Origin: DASZHJ01 sp963735465
GTDB lineage: Bacteria > Pseudomonadota > Alphaproteobacteria > ATCC43930 > CGMCC-115725
DNA: 64,000 bases
Direction of reading: 5' to 3'
NCBI GenBank assembly: GCA_963735465.1
Contig: CAVTLA010000001.1
Location: 1,798,001 to 1,862,000 of the forward strand
Below, one piece after another: positions 50,576 to 60,441 of the stretch (position 1 is the stretch's first letter; every line of letters begins with the position of its first letter). A program made the position numbers and the translations under genes. The notes below the pieces were generated by a model that saw only the letters and a list, made by a program, of their open reading frames with translations, searched no databases and was not told the DNA's origin.

Positions 50576-52257
50576 TCAGCTCGCGCGCACCTCTGCCAGG
50601 AAGCGATCCACCTCGACCTTGAGCTTGGTGGCCTGGTTGCCGAGATCGTCGGCGCCGGTCAGCACCTTGGACGCGGAAGCACCGGTCTCGTTGGCGCCAG
50701 CGCTGACGCCGGCGATGTTGGCGGAGACTTCCTGGGTGCCGCGGGAGGCTTCCTGGGTGTTGCGGGTGATCTCCTTGGTGGCGGCACCCTGCTCCTCAAC
50801 CGCCGAGGCGATCGAGCTCGAGACTTCGCTCACCTCGCCGATGGTGCCGCCGATCCGCTTGATCGCGGCGACGGCGGAGTTGGTGGCGTTCTGGATCGCG
50901 GCGACCTGGCCGGAGATCTCCTCCGTCGCCTTGCCGGTCTGGTTGGCGAGCGCCTTCACTTCGCTCGCGACGACCGCGAACCCCTTGCCCGCTTCGCCCG
51001 CCCGCGCCGCCTCGATGGTGGCGTTGAGGGCCAGGAGGTTGGTCTGGGAGGCGACGTCGCTGATGAGGGACACGACCTCGCCGATCTTCGCCGCCGCGGT
51101 GGCGAGGCCCTGGATCATCTCGTCGGTCTCGCGCGTCTCGCCGACGGCGCGCTGGGCGATGTTCGCGGCGTGCTCGACCTGGCGGCTGATCTCGGAGATC
51201 GACGCCGAGAGCTCCTCCGCCGCCGAGGCAACGGTCTGCACGTTGGCGGAGGCTTCCTCGGAGGCGCCGGCGACCACCGTCGAGCGCCGGCTGGTCTCCT
51301 CGGCGGTCTTCTGCAGCCCGCCGGCCATGGAGCGCATGTCCTGGGACGCCGTCGACACCGCGTCCACCACGGCCTTCACCCGATGCTCGAAATCATTGGC
51401 GAGGCCGAGAGTGGCGGCGCGACGGTCCTGCGTGGCCTTGGCCTCGGCGGCGCGGCGCTCCTCCTCCATGCGCTCGATGCGCTGGGCATTCTCGCGGAAC
51501 ACCGTCAGCGACTTCGCGAGGGCGCCGACCTCGTCGCCGCGCTCGGCGTAGCCGACGGAAATGCGTCTTGTCGCCCTCGGCGAGACGCTGCATGGCGCCG
51601 GTGATGACGCCGAGCGGCTTGGTGATGCTGCGTCCCGAGCAGAATGCAGAAGCTCACGATCACGGCGAGCGTAAACCCGATCAGCAGGCCGATATGCAGC
51701 GTCTGCGACCAGAAGATGGCATCGACATCGTCCATGTAGATGCCGGTGCCGATCACCCAGCCCCAGGGCTTGAATTCCACCGCATAGGACAGCTTCGGCA
51801 GCGGCTCGCCGCCGGCGCCGCGGGGATAGCGATAGGTGACGTAGCCGCCGCCCTGGGTAGCCGCGGCGATGATGTCACGGCTGAAATACTTACCGTCCGA
51901 ATCCTTGTTCTCCATCATGTTCGCGCCGATGACCTTGGGATTCGGATGGACGAGGTTGATGCCCTTGGTGTCGAGCACGAAGATGTAGTCGTCATTGCTG
52001 AAGCGCAGACTGCGCAGAACGTCCTTGCTGCGCTGGACGGCATCCGCCTCGGAAAGGGCGCCATCCGCCGCGAGCTTCGCATTGAAGGTCACCACCTGCT
52101 GGGCGGTCGTGACGAGATCGTGCAGCTTGCCTTTGCGGTCCTCGATCAGATTGTCGCGCAGCTCCATCAGCCCCATCGCCGCCACGGCGATGACGCCGAC
52201 GACAAACACGCCGATCGTGATGAGGAACTTGGTGGAAATGCGCAGATTGCCGAGCAT
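50576..52257 (-). pseudogene. Methyl-accepting chemotaxis protein, two apparent frameshifts
   Basis: About 560 residues if corrected, from ATG 52257 (GGAG upstream). A first membrane segment (FLITIGVFVVGVIAVAAMG) leads a single-Cache-like periplasmic domain (YIFVLDTKGINLVHPNP, FKPWGWVIGTGIYMDDVD), then a second segment, HAMP and the signalling domain (LLALNATIEAARAGE, hairpin tip EVKALANQTGKATEEI). Near 51634-51636 and 51563 one extra base each shifts the frame; deleting them restores LLGRSITKPLGVITGAMQRL and GDKT-ISVGYAERGDEVGALAK. Both shifts fall in and just after the HAMP domain, both +1. Confidence 0.8.
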
Positions 52258-52913
52258 ACCGTTCTCTCCGAGGTCAGGTGGCTGCACGACCGCGGGGAAG
52301 CGAACCGGCGATCGGCGAGTTCTATCGAATAACGGGAATTGGTGAAGTTCGGATTACCCGCGTGTACTCGAAATTGAAATTTCCCCTGGCGCCAGGGTGG
52401 AGCGACGGTTCATCGACGAACAGGAGACACGTGCCTCGGAAACGCTATAGGGGGTTGTAGAGGCACCGTTGAGACAGGCAGCGGAACTGCCGTATCCGTC
52501 CACGATTGCCAGGTCGCCGGCTCGCGAGCTGCTCGTGAACAGAGCAAATCTTCTGGTCGTCACATCTAAATAGAGATTCGACTGGGCGATTTATCTATAG
52601 TCCAGCGCAGGTTAGCGAGCGCAGTACAACTTGCCGGCAAATAAACCACCACTATCCGATGCTCCTCAGGGTAAATGTTAGCGAATGCGCGGATAATATT
52701 GATAAGCCGTTGCGAGGCTTTGCAACCCATCCGCTGTTTGCTAAAATGTCCGGGATTTCAGCCACTCGACTGAGCAACACTCTGCGGGTGGCGGATCACT
52801 TGCTTCTGGGGAGGAGCGGGCACCGGCGCCAACAGAAGGTTGGTGTGCCGCCTTTCCTGTGCGCGCGTACAGGGAATGGCGTCAAACGGACGCGCAAGAC
52901 CACGGAGACGTCC
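52258..52913. other. 656-base gap between the chemotaxis and periplasmic-protein genes
   Basis: No open frame here has support. GC content is lower than around it from about 52340 to 52760. A perfect 14-bp palindrome CCCTGGCGCCAGGG lies at 52384-52397, upstream of the chemotaxis gene, and could be a regulator site. Both flanking genes are transcribed outward from this gap, so their promoters must be inside it; I could not assign -35/-10 pairs or a flagellar sigma-28 site. Confidence 0.4.
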
Positions 52914-53414
52914 ATGTTACGCCTGGGATTGTTACTTGCCCTGATGATCGCAGCCGCGCCCTCGGTGGCGACGGCGCAATCGATCAAGTCGATGCTGCAG
53001 GACTACGGGCTGTTGGGCGTCTGGGCCGCCGACTGCGGACGCAAGATGAGCCCGACCAATCCGCACGCACGGTATTCGATGTCGCCATCGGGAGACGGGC
53101 TGCTGTTCTCTCGGGCCGGCGAGGCCCGCAGCGACAGCATTTTCATCATCTACGGCGCCGAGCGACTGGCCGACGGCAAGCTCCTGCTGCACGAGCAGCG
53201 CGAGGAAGACGGCGCCATGTTCGACGTCGTCCTGGAGAAGGAGCAGGACAAGCTGCTGGTCTGGTCGATGCAGCCGCACGACCAGCAGGTGCAGATTACC
53301 GACGCCATCCTGTCGACAACCGGCAAGCGCGGCGCCTCGCTGGCGCGCTGCGACGGCATGCCGTCGGATCTCGGCAAGAACGGCCAGACGCGCACCAGCC
53401 CCGCCGCGCACTAA
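52914..53414 (+). CDS. Periplasmic protein, unknown function
   Basis: 166 residues from ATG 52914. The signal peptide ends at VATAQS, then comes a mature domain with GVWAADCGRKMSPTNPHARY and a Cys near the C-terminus (LARCDGM) that could pair with it. I do not recognise the family. The long open frame upstream (from 52659) has no plausible start closer than this one. Confidence 0.65.
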   Translation: MLRLGLLLALMIAAAPSVATAQSIKSMLQDYGLLGVWAADCGRKMSPTNPHARYSMSPSGDGLLFSRAGEARSDSIFIIYGAERLADGKLLLHEQREEDGAMFDVVLEKEQDKLLVWSMQPHDQQVQITDAILSTTGKRGASLARCDGMPSDLGKNGQTRTSPAAH

Positions 53415-53434
53415 GGCGCCTCGGCGGCGCGTCC

Positions 53435-53803
53435 CTACGGCAATAACTGCACCGTGACCTTGTGAGCGGCAACGCCGGTGACGCCCTGCGGCGCCGGCGC
53501 CGCGACCTTGGTGATGCGGCCGGCGTCGACGCCGGCGGCGACGAGGGCATCGATGACCGCGCCCGCCCGCTTGTCCGCGAGCGCCGCATCGCTGGGGGCG
53601 CCGCCGTCGGCCTGTCCCTCGACGATGATGCGCGAGGGCCTGCCGTCCCGCGCGAGCTTCGCGATTTCGGTCACCACCTTCTGCCCGTCCGGCGTCAGGC
53701 TGGCCTCGTTGGTCATGAAGAAGACGTCCATCTGGCGCGGGCCGCTCATCGGCGCGCAGGCCGCCAGCGCAAGCAGCATCACCGCCACCAGAACGCTTTT
53801 CAT
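53435..53803 (-). CDS. OmpA-like lipoprotein
   Basis: 122 residues from ATG 53803. The lipobox is LAAC, and the domain has the beta-alpha pattern of OmpA C-terminal domains (MDVFFMTNEASLTPDGQKVV, IIVEGQADGGAPSDAALADKRA in parts VEGQADGGAPSD). Key peptidoglycan-binding positions are altered (GQADGG in place of GHTDxxG), so binding is uncertain. It is convergent with the preceding gene. Confidence 0.75.
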   Translation of the reverse strand: MKSVLVAVMLLALAACAPMSGPRQMDVFFMTNEASLTPDGQKVVTEIAKLARDGRPSRIIVEGQADGGAPSDAALADKRAGAVIDALVAAGVDAGRITKVAAPAPQGVTGVAAHKVTVQLLP

Positions 53804-53885
53804 CGAAATCCCCCCGGACCTGCCCCCGGCCCGGTTCACCCTCGCAGAAGCCCGTCCGCGGCTCAAGCCTCGCGGGTGGCTGCGC

Positions 53886-55181
53886 TCAACGATCGGGCAG
53901 GCCGAAGATCTCCGCCGGCTGGCTCAATCCGCGCACGGGATGGAACCCCAGCGAGACCAGCGGACGCCGGCACGCCCGGGCGAAATCCTCGGAGACCAGA
54001 AGCGTGCGATCGAGGCGCTTGGTAAGCCCCTCGAGGCGGCTGGTGAGATTGACCGCGGGGCCGATGGCGGTGAAGTCCAGGCGGTCCGCGGCGCCGACAT
54101 TGCCGTAGAAGACCTCGCCCAGATGCAGCCCCACGCCCATGTGGAGGCCGCTCTTGCCGTCGGTGAGGCGGCGCCGGCTCAGCGTGGCGAGGCGCTCCAG
54201 CCCCTCCTCCGCCGCCGACAGCGCCGCCTCGGTGGCTTCGTCGGCGGCGCGCTTGCTGAGATCGAAGATCGCGAGCACGCCGTCGCCGATGAACTTCAGG
54301 ACCTCGCCGCCGTGCTGCACGACGGGCTGGGTCACCGCCTCGAAATAATCGTCGAGGAGACCGATCAGCTCCTCGCCGGGAAGCCGGTCCGAAAGTCCGG
54401 TAAAGCCGCGCAGGTCGGTCGCCATCAGGATCGCCTGCAGGCGCTCGCCGTGGCCGCGCTGGATCTGTCCCTCCAGCACCCGCGGTCCGATGGTCCGCCC
54501 GAGATAGGTATCGAGCACCCCGGCGGCGATGCGCCGCATGAAGGCGGCGTCCGCCACCGCGTCGAGCGCGGGCATGATCTCCGTGATGAGGCCGATGGCG
54601 GCGTCGGAGAATCCACCGGGCCGGTCCGTCGCCCAGGTGATCGCCTGACGACGGTTGTTGAACAGCGTCAGCGGCGAGGCAAAGTAATCCGTGGCGCCCT
54701 CGCCCCGCAATTTGCCCAGCAGCGGAAATTTCTCGATGTCGGCGGCGGCCGACGGCGATTCCAGTCGATAGCGGGCGCTGGTGCCCTCCTCGATCACCGA
54801 CCGGATCGGGCTGACGCGATAGTCCGCGCTCTCGCGGATGCCGTGCAGCACCAGGAACTCCTCCACCACCGCGCGGTCGCGCCACCAGCGATAGGCGAAG
54901 CCCTGGAATTGCGGATGCAGCGTCGGCGTGGAGAACGTCGCGCGCCAGAGCGGCACGCCCTGCGCCACCAGGCGCCAGCACAGCTGATCGAAGCGCTGGC
55001 CGCCCGATCGCTGGATCTTGCGGTCCTCCAGCAGCCACGCCGAGATATCCGCGCACGGCACCGGATGCCCGACACCGGGGATCGCGCCCACGAGGGTGAA
55101 AAGCTCATCGGGAACCGCCGCCGCGGCGGCGGCGGAATCGACGGAGTCAGACTGGGCGGCGGGGGTATCGCTGTCGGCCAT
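53886..55181 (-). CDS. Class III adenylate/guanylate cyclase
   Basis: 431 residues. The N-terminal ~230 residues have no named domain (FAYRWWRDRAVVEEFLVLHG), and the C-terminal ~190 residues form a class III cyclase domain: metal-binding ATDLRGFTGLSD, KFIGDGVLAIF with the second Asp, and FTAIGPAVNLTSRLEGL with the Asn/Arg catalytic pair. It should make cAMP. This N-terminal architecture is common in alphaproteobacterial cyclases. ATG 55181 is chosen over 55235. Confidence 0.85.
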   Translation of the reverse strand: MADSDTPAAQSDSVDSAAAAAAVPDELFTLVGAIPGVGHPVPCADISAWLLEDRKIQRSGGQRFDQLCWRLVAQGVPLWRATFSTPTLHPQFQGFAYRWWRDRAVVEEFLVLHGIRESADYRVSPIRSVIEEGTSARYRLESPSAAADIEKFPLLGKLRGEGATDYFASPLTLFNNRRQAITWATDRPGGFSDAAIGLITEIMPALDAVADAAFMRRIAAGVLDTYLGRTIGPRVLEGQIQRGHGERLQAILMATDLRGFTGLSDRLPGEELIGLLDDYFEAVTQPVVQHGGEVLKFIGDGVLAIFDLSKRAADEATEAALSAAEEGLERLATLSRRRLTDGKSGLHMGVGLHLGEVFYGNVGAADRLDFTAIGPAVNLTSRLEGLTKRLDRTLLVSEDFARACRRPLVSLGFHPVRGLSQPAEIFGLPDR

Positions 55182-55245
55182 GTGCGTGCCTAAATTGGGA
55201 TCAGCGCCGCCGGGAGTCCAGCGGCAAGACCCCATGGGATCGTCA

Positions 55246-56406
55246 TCAGGCGTAGACGCGCATGTAGAGCTCGACGATCTCCTCCGCCGTTGGGACGCGC
55301 GGATTGTTGCCGGGCGAGCCCGAGGCCAGCGCCTGGCTCGCCATCGTCGGCATCAGCTCGCGATAGCGCTTCTCGTCGATGCCGTAATCCCGGGGCGTCG
55401 GCACCTTGAGGTCGGCGTTGAGGGCGCGCAGCTCGTCCAGGAGCCGCGCCACCGCCGACTGATTGCCCTCGCCCTCCGCCGCGATCCCCATGGCGCGGGC
55501 GCAGTCGGCATAGCGCTCCAGCGCCGCCGGCGCCGAGAAGGCGGTGATCTCCGGCAGCAGCATCGCGTTGGAGAGCCCGTGCGGCACGTGGAAGAAGGCG
55601 CCGATCGGCCGGCTCATGCCGTGCACGAGGCAGACGCTGGAGTTGGAGAACGCCATCCCCGCCTGCATCGATCCCAGCATCATCGCCTCGCGCGCCTTGC
55701 GGTTGCCGGGCTCGCGGCAGGCGGTGCGCAGGTTCCGCGCAATGAGCGCCATGGCGCTCCGGGCGACGCCGTCGGTGAAGGGGCTCGCGCGCTTGCTGAC
55801 ATAGGCCTCGATGGCGTGGGTCAGGCTGTCGATGCCGGTGTCGGCGGTGAGGCGCCACGGCTTGCTGAGAGTGAGTTCGTAGTCGACGATCGCCGCCACG
55901 GGACAGCAGGCGAGGCCCATGATCAGCATCTTCTCGTCGCGCTCGGTGTCGGTGATGACGGTGAAGCGCGTCACTTCCGAGCCGGTGCCGGCGGTGGTGG
56001 GGATCGCGATCAGCGGCAGCCCCGCCTTTGGGATCTCGTTCGGCACTTTGTAGTCGCGCATTTTGCCGCCGTTGGCGGCGAGCACCGAGATCGCCTTGGC
56101 GGTGTCGATCGGACTGCCGCCGCCGAGCGCCACCAGCCCGTCGTAGTCGCCGGCATTGAGAAACCTGGCGCCGGCCTCCACCACCGTGTCGGTGGGATCC
56201 GGCACAGTATCGGCGAAGACGCTCCAGGGGAGCTTCGCCTGGTCGAGGCGGCCGGTGAGCTTCGCCAGCATGCCGGAGCTCTCCATGAAGCGGTCGGTGA
56301 CGATGAGCGGGCGCGTCACGCCAAGGCGCGCCAGCACCGCCGCCACCTCCGCCAGGGCGCCGCCGCCGATCTGCAGCAGGCGCGGCATGGTGATCGTCGC
56401 GACCAT
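55246..56406 (-). CDS. Iron-containing alcohol dehydrogenase
   Basis: 386 residues of the group III (Fe-dependent) dehydrogenases. LGGGSPIDTAKAISVLA is the NAD-binding motif, IPTTAGTGSEVTRF the substrate region, and the iron ligands are in DSLTHAIEAYVS and GMSRPIGAFFHVPHG. It probably oxidises or reduces a small alcohol or aldehyde. It is alone on its strand and 63 bases from the cyclase start. Confidence 0.9.
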   Translation of the reverse strand: MVATITMPRLLQIGGGALAEVAAVLARLGVTRPLIVTDRFMESSGMLAKLTGRLDQAKLPWSVFADTVPDPTDTVVEAGARFLNAGDYDGLVALGGGSPIDTAKAISVLAANGGKMRDYKVPNEIPKAGLPLIAIPTTAGTGSEVTRFTVITDTERDEKMLIMGLACCPVAAIVDYELTLSKPWRLTADTGIDSLTHAIEAYVSKRASPFTDGVARSAMALIARNLRTACREPGNRKAREAMMLGSMQAGMAFSNSSVCLVHGMSRPIGAFFHVPHGLSNAMLLPEITAFSAPAALERYADCARAMGIAAEGEGNQSAVARLLDELRALNADLKVPTPRDYGIDEKRYRELMPTMASQALASGSPGNNPRVPTAEEIVELYMRVYA

Positions 56407-56481
56407 TATGATTCTCCCTGTTACGCGGGCGGCGAGGGTTGGCGTGGCGGCTTGCCGCCCACGGAAAACAAAGAAGTCTAT

Positions 56482-56973
56482 TTAACCCGACGCGGCCTCC
56501 GCGGCGAGTCCCGGGGATTCGTAAACCTCGGGATCGAGACGTTCCAGGAAGGCGAAAGGCGGCGCCGGCTCCGCGAAGCCCTCCTTGCGGTAGAGGCCAT
56601 GGGCATAGGTGGTGCCCAGCAGCCAGCGCCGCATCCCCTGCAGGCCGGGATGAGCGAGGATGCTCTGCACCAGCCATTTGCCGAGACCCCGGCCGCGATG
56701 CGCCGGGAGCACGAAGACGTCGGCGAGATAGGCGAAGGTGGCGTGGTCCGTCACCACCCGGGCGAAGCCGATCTGCTGCTTGCCCTTGTAGAGGCCGAAG
56801 GGCAGCGAATGCGCGACCGCGCGCTCCAGCACCGCGAGGGGAATGCCCCGCGCCCAGTGCGAGCTGGCGAGAAAGCCATGCAGGACGCGGAAGTCCAGCC
56901 GCGCCCGGTCGGTGTCGATCTCGTAGCGGGCGCCGCCCGCCTTCTTGACGAGGTGATAGGATTGATCGGTCAT
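56482..56973 (-). CDS. GNAT-family N-acetyltransferase
   Basis: 163 residues. YLADVFVLPAHRGRGLGKWL is the acetyl-CoA-binding motif A (R-G-x-G), and GFARVVTDHATFAYLADVF precedes it. The pattern ARGIPLAVLERAVAHSLPFG is typical of a common bacterial GNAT subfamily whose substrate is not known. Confidence 0.88.
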   Translation of the reverse strand: MTDQSYHLVKKAGGARYEIDTDRARLDFRVLHGFLASSHWARGIPLAVLERAVAHSLPFGLYKGKQQIGFARVVTDHATFAYLADVFVLPAHRGRGLGKWLVQSILAHPGLQGMRRWLLGTTYAHGLYRKEGFAEPAPPFAFLERLDPEVYESPGLAAEAASG

Positions 56974-57197
56974 GACCGCCTCCCCGCTGCTGGGGTGTCG
57001 AAAAGAATTCCGGATGGACGACGCGGCGGCGCGGCAGGCGCACGCACGCGGGTGCAGCCCCAGGGGGCTGCTAGCCCTGTCGTCGTCGCGCGATCCGGAA
57101 CCCGGCGGTCATTTCGGGATGGTGCTCCCAGCCACGGTCAAAACGCGCGCGAGAATAGGGCGTGCGCCCCCGCTGTCAACAACAAATGCTCGCAAGG

Positions 57198-57710
57198 TCA
57201 GGCATCGAGGGGAATGGCGGTCGCGTACTTCACGCGGGAGAGGCAGAAGCTGGTGCGGAAGCGCTTAATGTTGTGCTCGTTGGCGAGCACGCGCCGGGCG
57301 AAGGCGTTGTAGGTCTCCATGTTCGGGCAGGTCACCAGCAGGAGATAGTCGATCTCGCCGGAGACGAAGTAGCACTGCTGCACCTCCGGCTGCGCCGAGA
57401 TCTTGCGCTCGAAGCTGGTCAGCACGTCCTCGCGCTGGCGGTCGAGCTCGACGCCGACAAAGGCGATGATCCCCTGCCCCACTTTGCCCGGATCCACCAG
57501 GGCGACGTTCTTCTCGATGACGCCGAGCTCGCCGAGCCGCCGCACGCGGCGCAGGCACGGCGGCGGCGAGAGCCCCACGCGCTCCGCCAGCGCCAGGTTG
57601 GTGACCCGGTTGTCCTCCTGGAGGATCGCCAGGATCTTGCGGTCGATGGCGTCCAGCACCACCGGCTCGGGAGCGGCGGGAGCCGGCGTCTTGCGTTTGC
57701 TTGGCGGCAT
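57198..57710 (-). CDS. Lrp/AsnC-family transcriptional regulator
   Basis: 170 residues from ATG 57710. The N-terminal winged helix is DAIDRKILAILQEDNRVTNL followed by LALAERVGLSPPPCLRRVRRL (in parts AERVGLSPPPCLRR). The RAM effector domain follows (GIIAFVGVELDRQ, SGEIDYLLLVTCPNMETYN in parts). It is divergent from the SHMT-like gene, and a perfect inverted repeat in the shared 128-base gap is its likely operator, so it probably senses an amino acid. Confidence 0.9.
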   Translation of the reverse strand: MPPSKRKTPAPAAPEPVVLDAIDRKILAILQEDNRVTNLALAERVGLSPPPCLRRVRRLGELGVIEKNVALVDPGKVGQGIIAFVGVELDRQREDVLTSFERKISAQPEVQQCYFVSGEIDYLLLVTCPNMETYNAFARRVLANEHNIKRFRTSFCLSRVKYATAIPLDA

Positions 57711-57777
57711 GGGCTTTCCATAAGTTTCGCGCGAGGGCAGTCCGCTCATTTCACCCTGAAAACTATGGGATGAAAAT

Positions 57778-57803
57778 ACGAAATCGGAGAATTTAGATTT
57801 CGT
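57778..57803. promoter_or_regulatory. Probable Lrp-type operator, perfect palindrome
   Basis: ACGAAATC (57778-57785) and GATTTCGT (57796-57803) are perfect reverse complements with a 10-base AT-rich spacer, in the gap between the divergent regulator and SHMT-like gene. Arm length and spacing suit an Lrp/AsnC-type dimer. It lies about 36 bases before the SHMT-like start codon, so it would overlap that gene's promoter. Confidence 0.6.
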
Positions 57804-57838
57804 CCTAGACTGAGGCCATCCCGTCCCGGAGGTATACC

Positions 57839-59198
57839 ATGGCCGAAACCGCCCTTCCCAACCGCATCGAGGTGCATGACGCCAGCGCGCTGGCCGCCGC
57901 CCGGGCGGTGCTGGATGCCTGTGCCGATCACACGGGAGATGGGGCAGGCCGTGCAGGCAGCGGTCGCCCGCAACGCGACCTGGCGCGGCGAGCAGTGCAT
58001 CAATCTGCTGGCGCCGGAGGCGCCCACCAGCCCGGCGGTCCGGGCGCTGCTGGCGAGCGAGATCGGGACCCGCGCCGCGGAGGGTCATATCGGCCCCATC
58101 AATCGCTGGTTCGCGGGCACCCGCCACATCGACGAGCTGGAGGCGCTCTGCGTCGAGCTCCTGAAGCGCTATTTCCGCTGCAACTACGCCGACCACCGGC
58201 TCTGCGCCTCCATGACCGGCAACGCGGTGGTCTATACCGCCCTCAGCGAGCCCGGCGACATCGTGATGTCGGCGGCGCAGCCCGTGGGCGGTCACTCCTC
58301 GAACCGCCTGGACGGGCCCGCCGGCGCCATGGGCCGCAAGGTCGTCGACATCCCCTTCGACCCGACCGAGCTCACCGTCGACGTCGACGCCTTCCGCCGG
58401 GCGGCGCCCCTGGTCCGCCCCAAGCTGGTGGCGCTCGGCCTTTCCATGACCCTCTTCCCGCAGCCCCTCGGCGAGATGAAGCGGGTGATCGGCGATTGGG
58501 GCGGCCGGCTCTTCTTCGATGCCGCACACCAGCTCGGCCTGGTCGGCGGCCGGCAGTTCCAGGATCCCCTCGCCGAGGGCGCCGACGTCATGACGGGGTC
58601 CGCCGGCAAGACCTTCGCCGGGCCGCAGTCCGGCATCCTGGTGTGGGACGATCCCGATATCACCCGTCCGTTGACGACGGCGGTATTCCCGGTGTGGGCG
58701 GCGACCCATCAGGTTAACCGGGTGGCGGCGCTGGCGCTCGCCACCGCCGAGGCGCTGGCCTACGGGACCGAGTTCATGGCGCAGATCGTGCGCAACTCGC
58801 AGGCGCTGGCGCGGGCTCTGGATGACCGCGGCATTCCCATGCTCGGCCGTCACAAAGGTTTCACGACCACCCATCAGGCGATCGCCGACGTCCGCCGGTT
58901 CGGGCGCGGTCTCGAGGCGGCGCAGCGTCTCGAGCGCGCGAACATCATCGTTAACAAGAACTTGATCCCCGACGATAAGCCCGAGCACTGGGATTTCCCC
59001 GGCGGCCTGCGCGCCGGCACCATCGAGGTGACCCGTCTCGGCATGGCGGAAGCGGAGATGGAAGCGATCGCCGACATGATCGCGCGAGTGCTGGTGCGGG
59101 GCGAGACACCGGAGGACGTCCGGCGGGACGCGCTGGCGCTCCGCAGCGGGTACCAGACGCTCTACTACTGCTTCGAGACGGGGTTGCCGCCGCGCTGA
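57839..59198 (+). pseudogene. Serine-hydroxymethyltransferase-like PLP enzyme, one apparent frameshift
   Basis: About 453 residues if corrected, from ATG 57839 with GGAGG six bases before it. It is a glycine/serine-hydroxymethyltransferase-like PLP enzyme: LCASMTGNAVVYTALSEPGD (in parts TGNAVVYTAL), RLFFDAAHQLGLVGG, and TGSAGKTFAGPQSG with the PLP Lys. The first ~30 residues and the rest are in different frames; one extra base near 57923-57930 accounts for it, joining AVLDAC-A to ITREMGQAVQAAVARNA. It could cleave or make a serine-like amino acid using a folate. The divergent Lrp gene suggests amino-acid control. Confidence 0.82.
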
Positions 59199-59346
59199 GT
59201 CACGCGACGCAATCGCACCCGCGCATCTCTGCAACACTCCGAGGGAAAATACGCGGCGGCGAAGAAAAAAGTGACCTTCGCATGTCGGCGGTAAGGAAGA
59301 ACCGATAGGATTGATCCGTTCTCTTGACGAGGAGGCGTCGAGGACG

Positions 59347-60441
59347 ATGGCGCGAGCGCGCTCGATCGGCATTTCGGCATTGGTGGCGCGGCTTTCGCGC
59401 CCAGGCAGCCGTGTGCGCAGCCGCCTCTTCACGACAATTTTAGCGATCGCAATCCTGGCTGGCGGCGCCGCATCGGCGACCGATGAGCTTCGCTATTTCC
59501 GCATCGGTACCGCCGCGACCACGGGAACCTACTTTCAGATCGGCGGCGTGATCGCGAACGCGATCTCGAAGCCACCGGGATCACGGGACTGTGACCGCGG
59601 CGGCAGCTGCGGCGTGCCGGGCCTTGTGGCGGTGGCGCAGGCCACCCAGGGCTCGGTAGAGAATGTCGACGCGGTGGCCTCCGGTCGGCTCGAATCCGCC
59701 CTTGCCCAGTCCGATGTGGCCTTCTGGGCCTATAGCGCCACTGGCCTCTTCAAGGGCAAGCCGCCGCTGACGAAGCTGCGCGCCATCGCCGCGCTCTTTC
59801 CCGAGAGCGTGCATGTGGTGGTGCGCGCGGACGGGCCGATTCGCAGTCTCAAGGACCTGAAGGGCAAGCGCGTCGGCCTCGGCGAGAAGGAATCCGGAAC
59901 CCTCGTGGACGCGCGCCTGCTGCTGGATGCCGCGGGCCTCAGCGAGAAGGATCTGAAGCCCGACTATTCGCGCCTGGCGGTGGCCGCGGCGGCCCTGGAT
60001 CGCGGCGACCTCGACGCCTTCTTCCTCTTCGGCGGCTACCCCGTGCCGGCGATCACCGAGCTCGCGTCGACGATTCCGGTGCGGCTGGTGCCCATCGGCG
60101 ACGACGTCGCCGACAAGCTGATGAAGAAGTACCGCTTCTTCGCCCGCGACACGATTCCCGCCGGGACCTATGGCGGGATCGACGAGCCGACGCCCACCGT
60201 CGGCATGCGCTCGCTCCTCGTGGTGAGCAGCGACATCCCCGAGGATCTCGTCTACGACATCACCAAGGCACTCTGGAGCGCACCCACCCGCCGTGCCCTG
60301 GATCAGGGCCATCCCATGGGCCAGCGGATCAAGCTCGCGACCGCCCTCGACGGCGTGCCGCTGCCGCTGCATCCCGGCGCCGAGCGCTTCTATCGCCAGA
60401 TCGGCGCCCAGATCCCCGAGGAAGCGAGCCACGTAAATTAG
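59347..60441 (+). CDS. TAXI-family TRAP transporter substrate-binding protein
   Basis: 364 residues from ATG 59347. A long signal peptide (FTTILAIAILAGGAASA) precedes FRIGTAATTGTYFQIGGVIA, the TAXI solute-binding motif, then CDRGGSCGVPGLVAVAQATQGS (in parts GVPGLVAVAQATQGS) and GLGEKESGTLVDARLLLDAAG (in parts GLGEKESGTLVDAR). It would capture an organic acid for a TRAP membrane component, which is not in the window. Confidence 0.85.
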   Translation: MARARSIGISALVARLSRPGSRVRSRLFTTILAIAILAGGAASATDELRYFRIGTAATTGTYFQIGGVIANAISKPPGSRDCDRGGSCGVPGLVAVAQATQGSVENVDAVASGRLESALAQSDVAFWAYSATGLFKGKPPLTKLRAIAALFPESVHVVVRADGPIRSLKDLKGKRVGLGEKESGTLVDARLLLDAAGLSEKDLKPDYSRLAVAAAALDRGDLDAFFLFGGYPVPAITELASTIPVRLVPIGDDVADKLMKKYRFFARDTIPAGTYGGIDEPTPTVGMRSLLVVSSDIPEDLVYDITKALWSAPTRRALDQGHPMGQRIKLATALDGVPLPLHPGAERFYRQIGAQIPEEASHVN

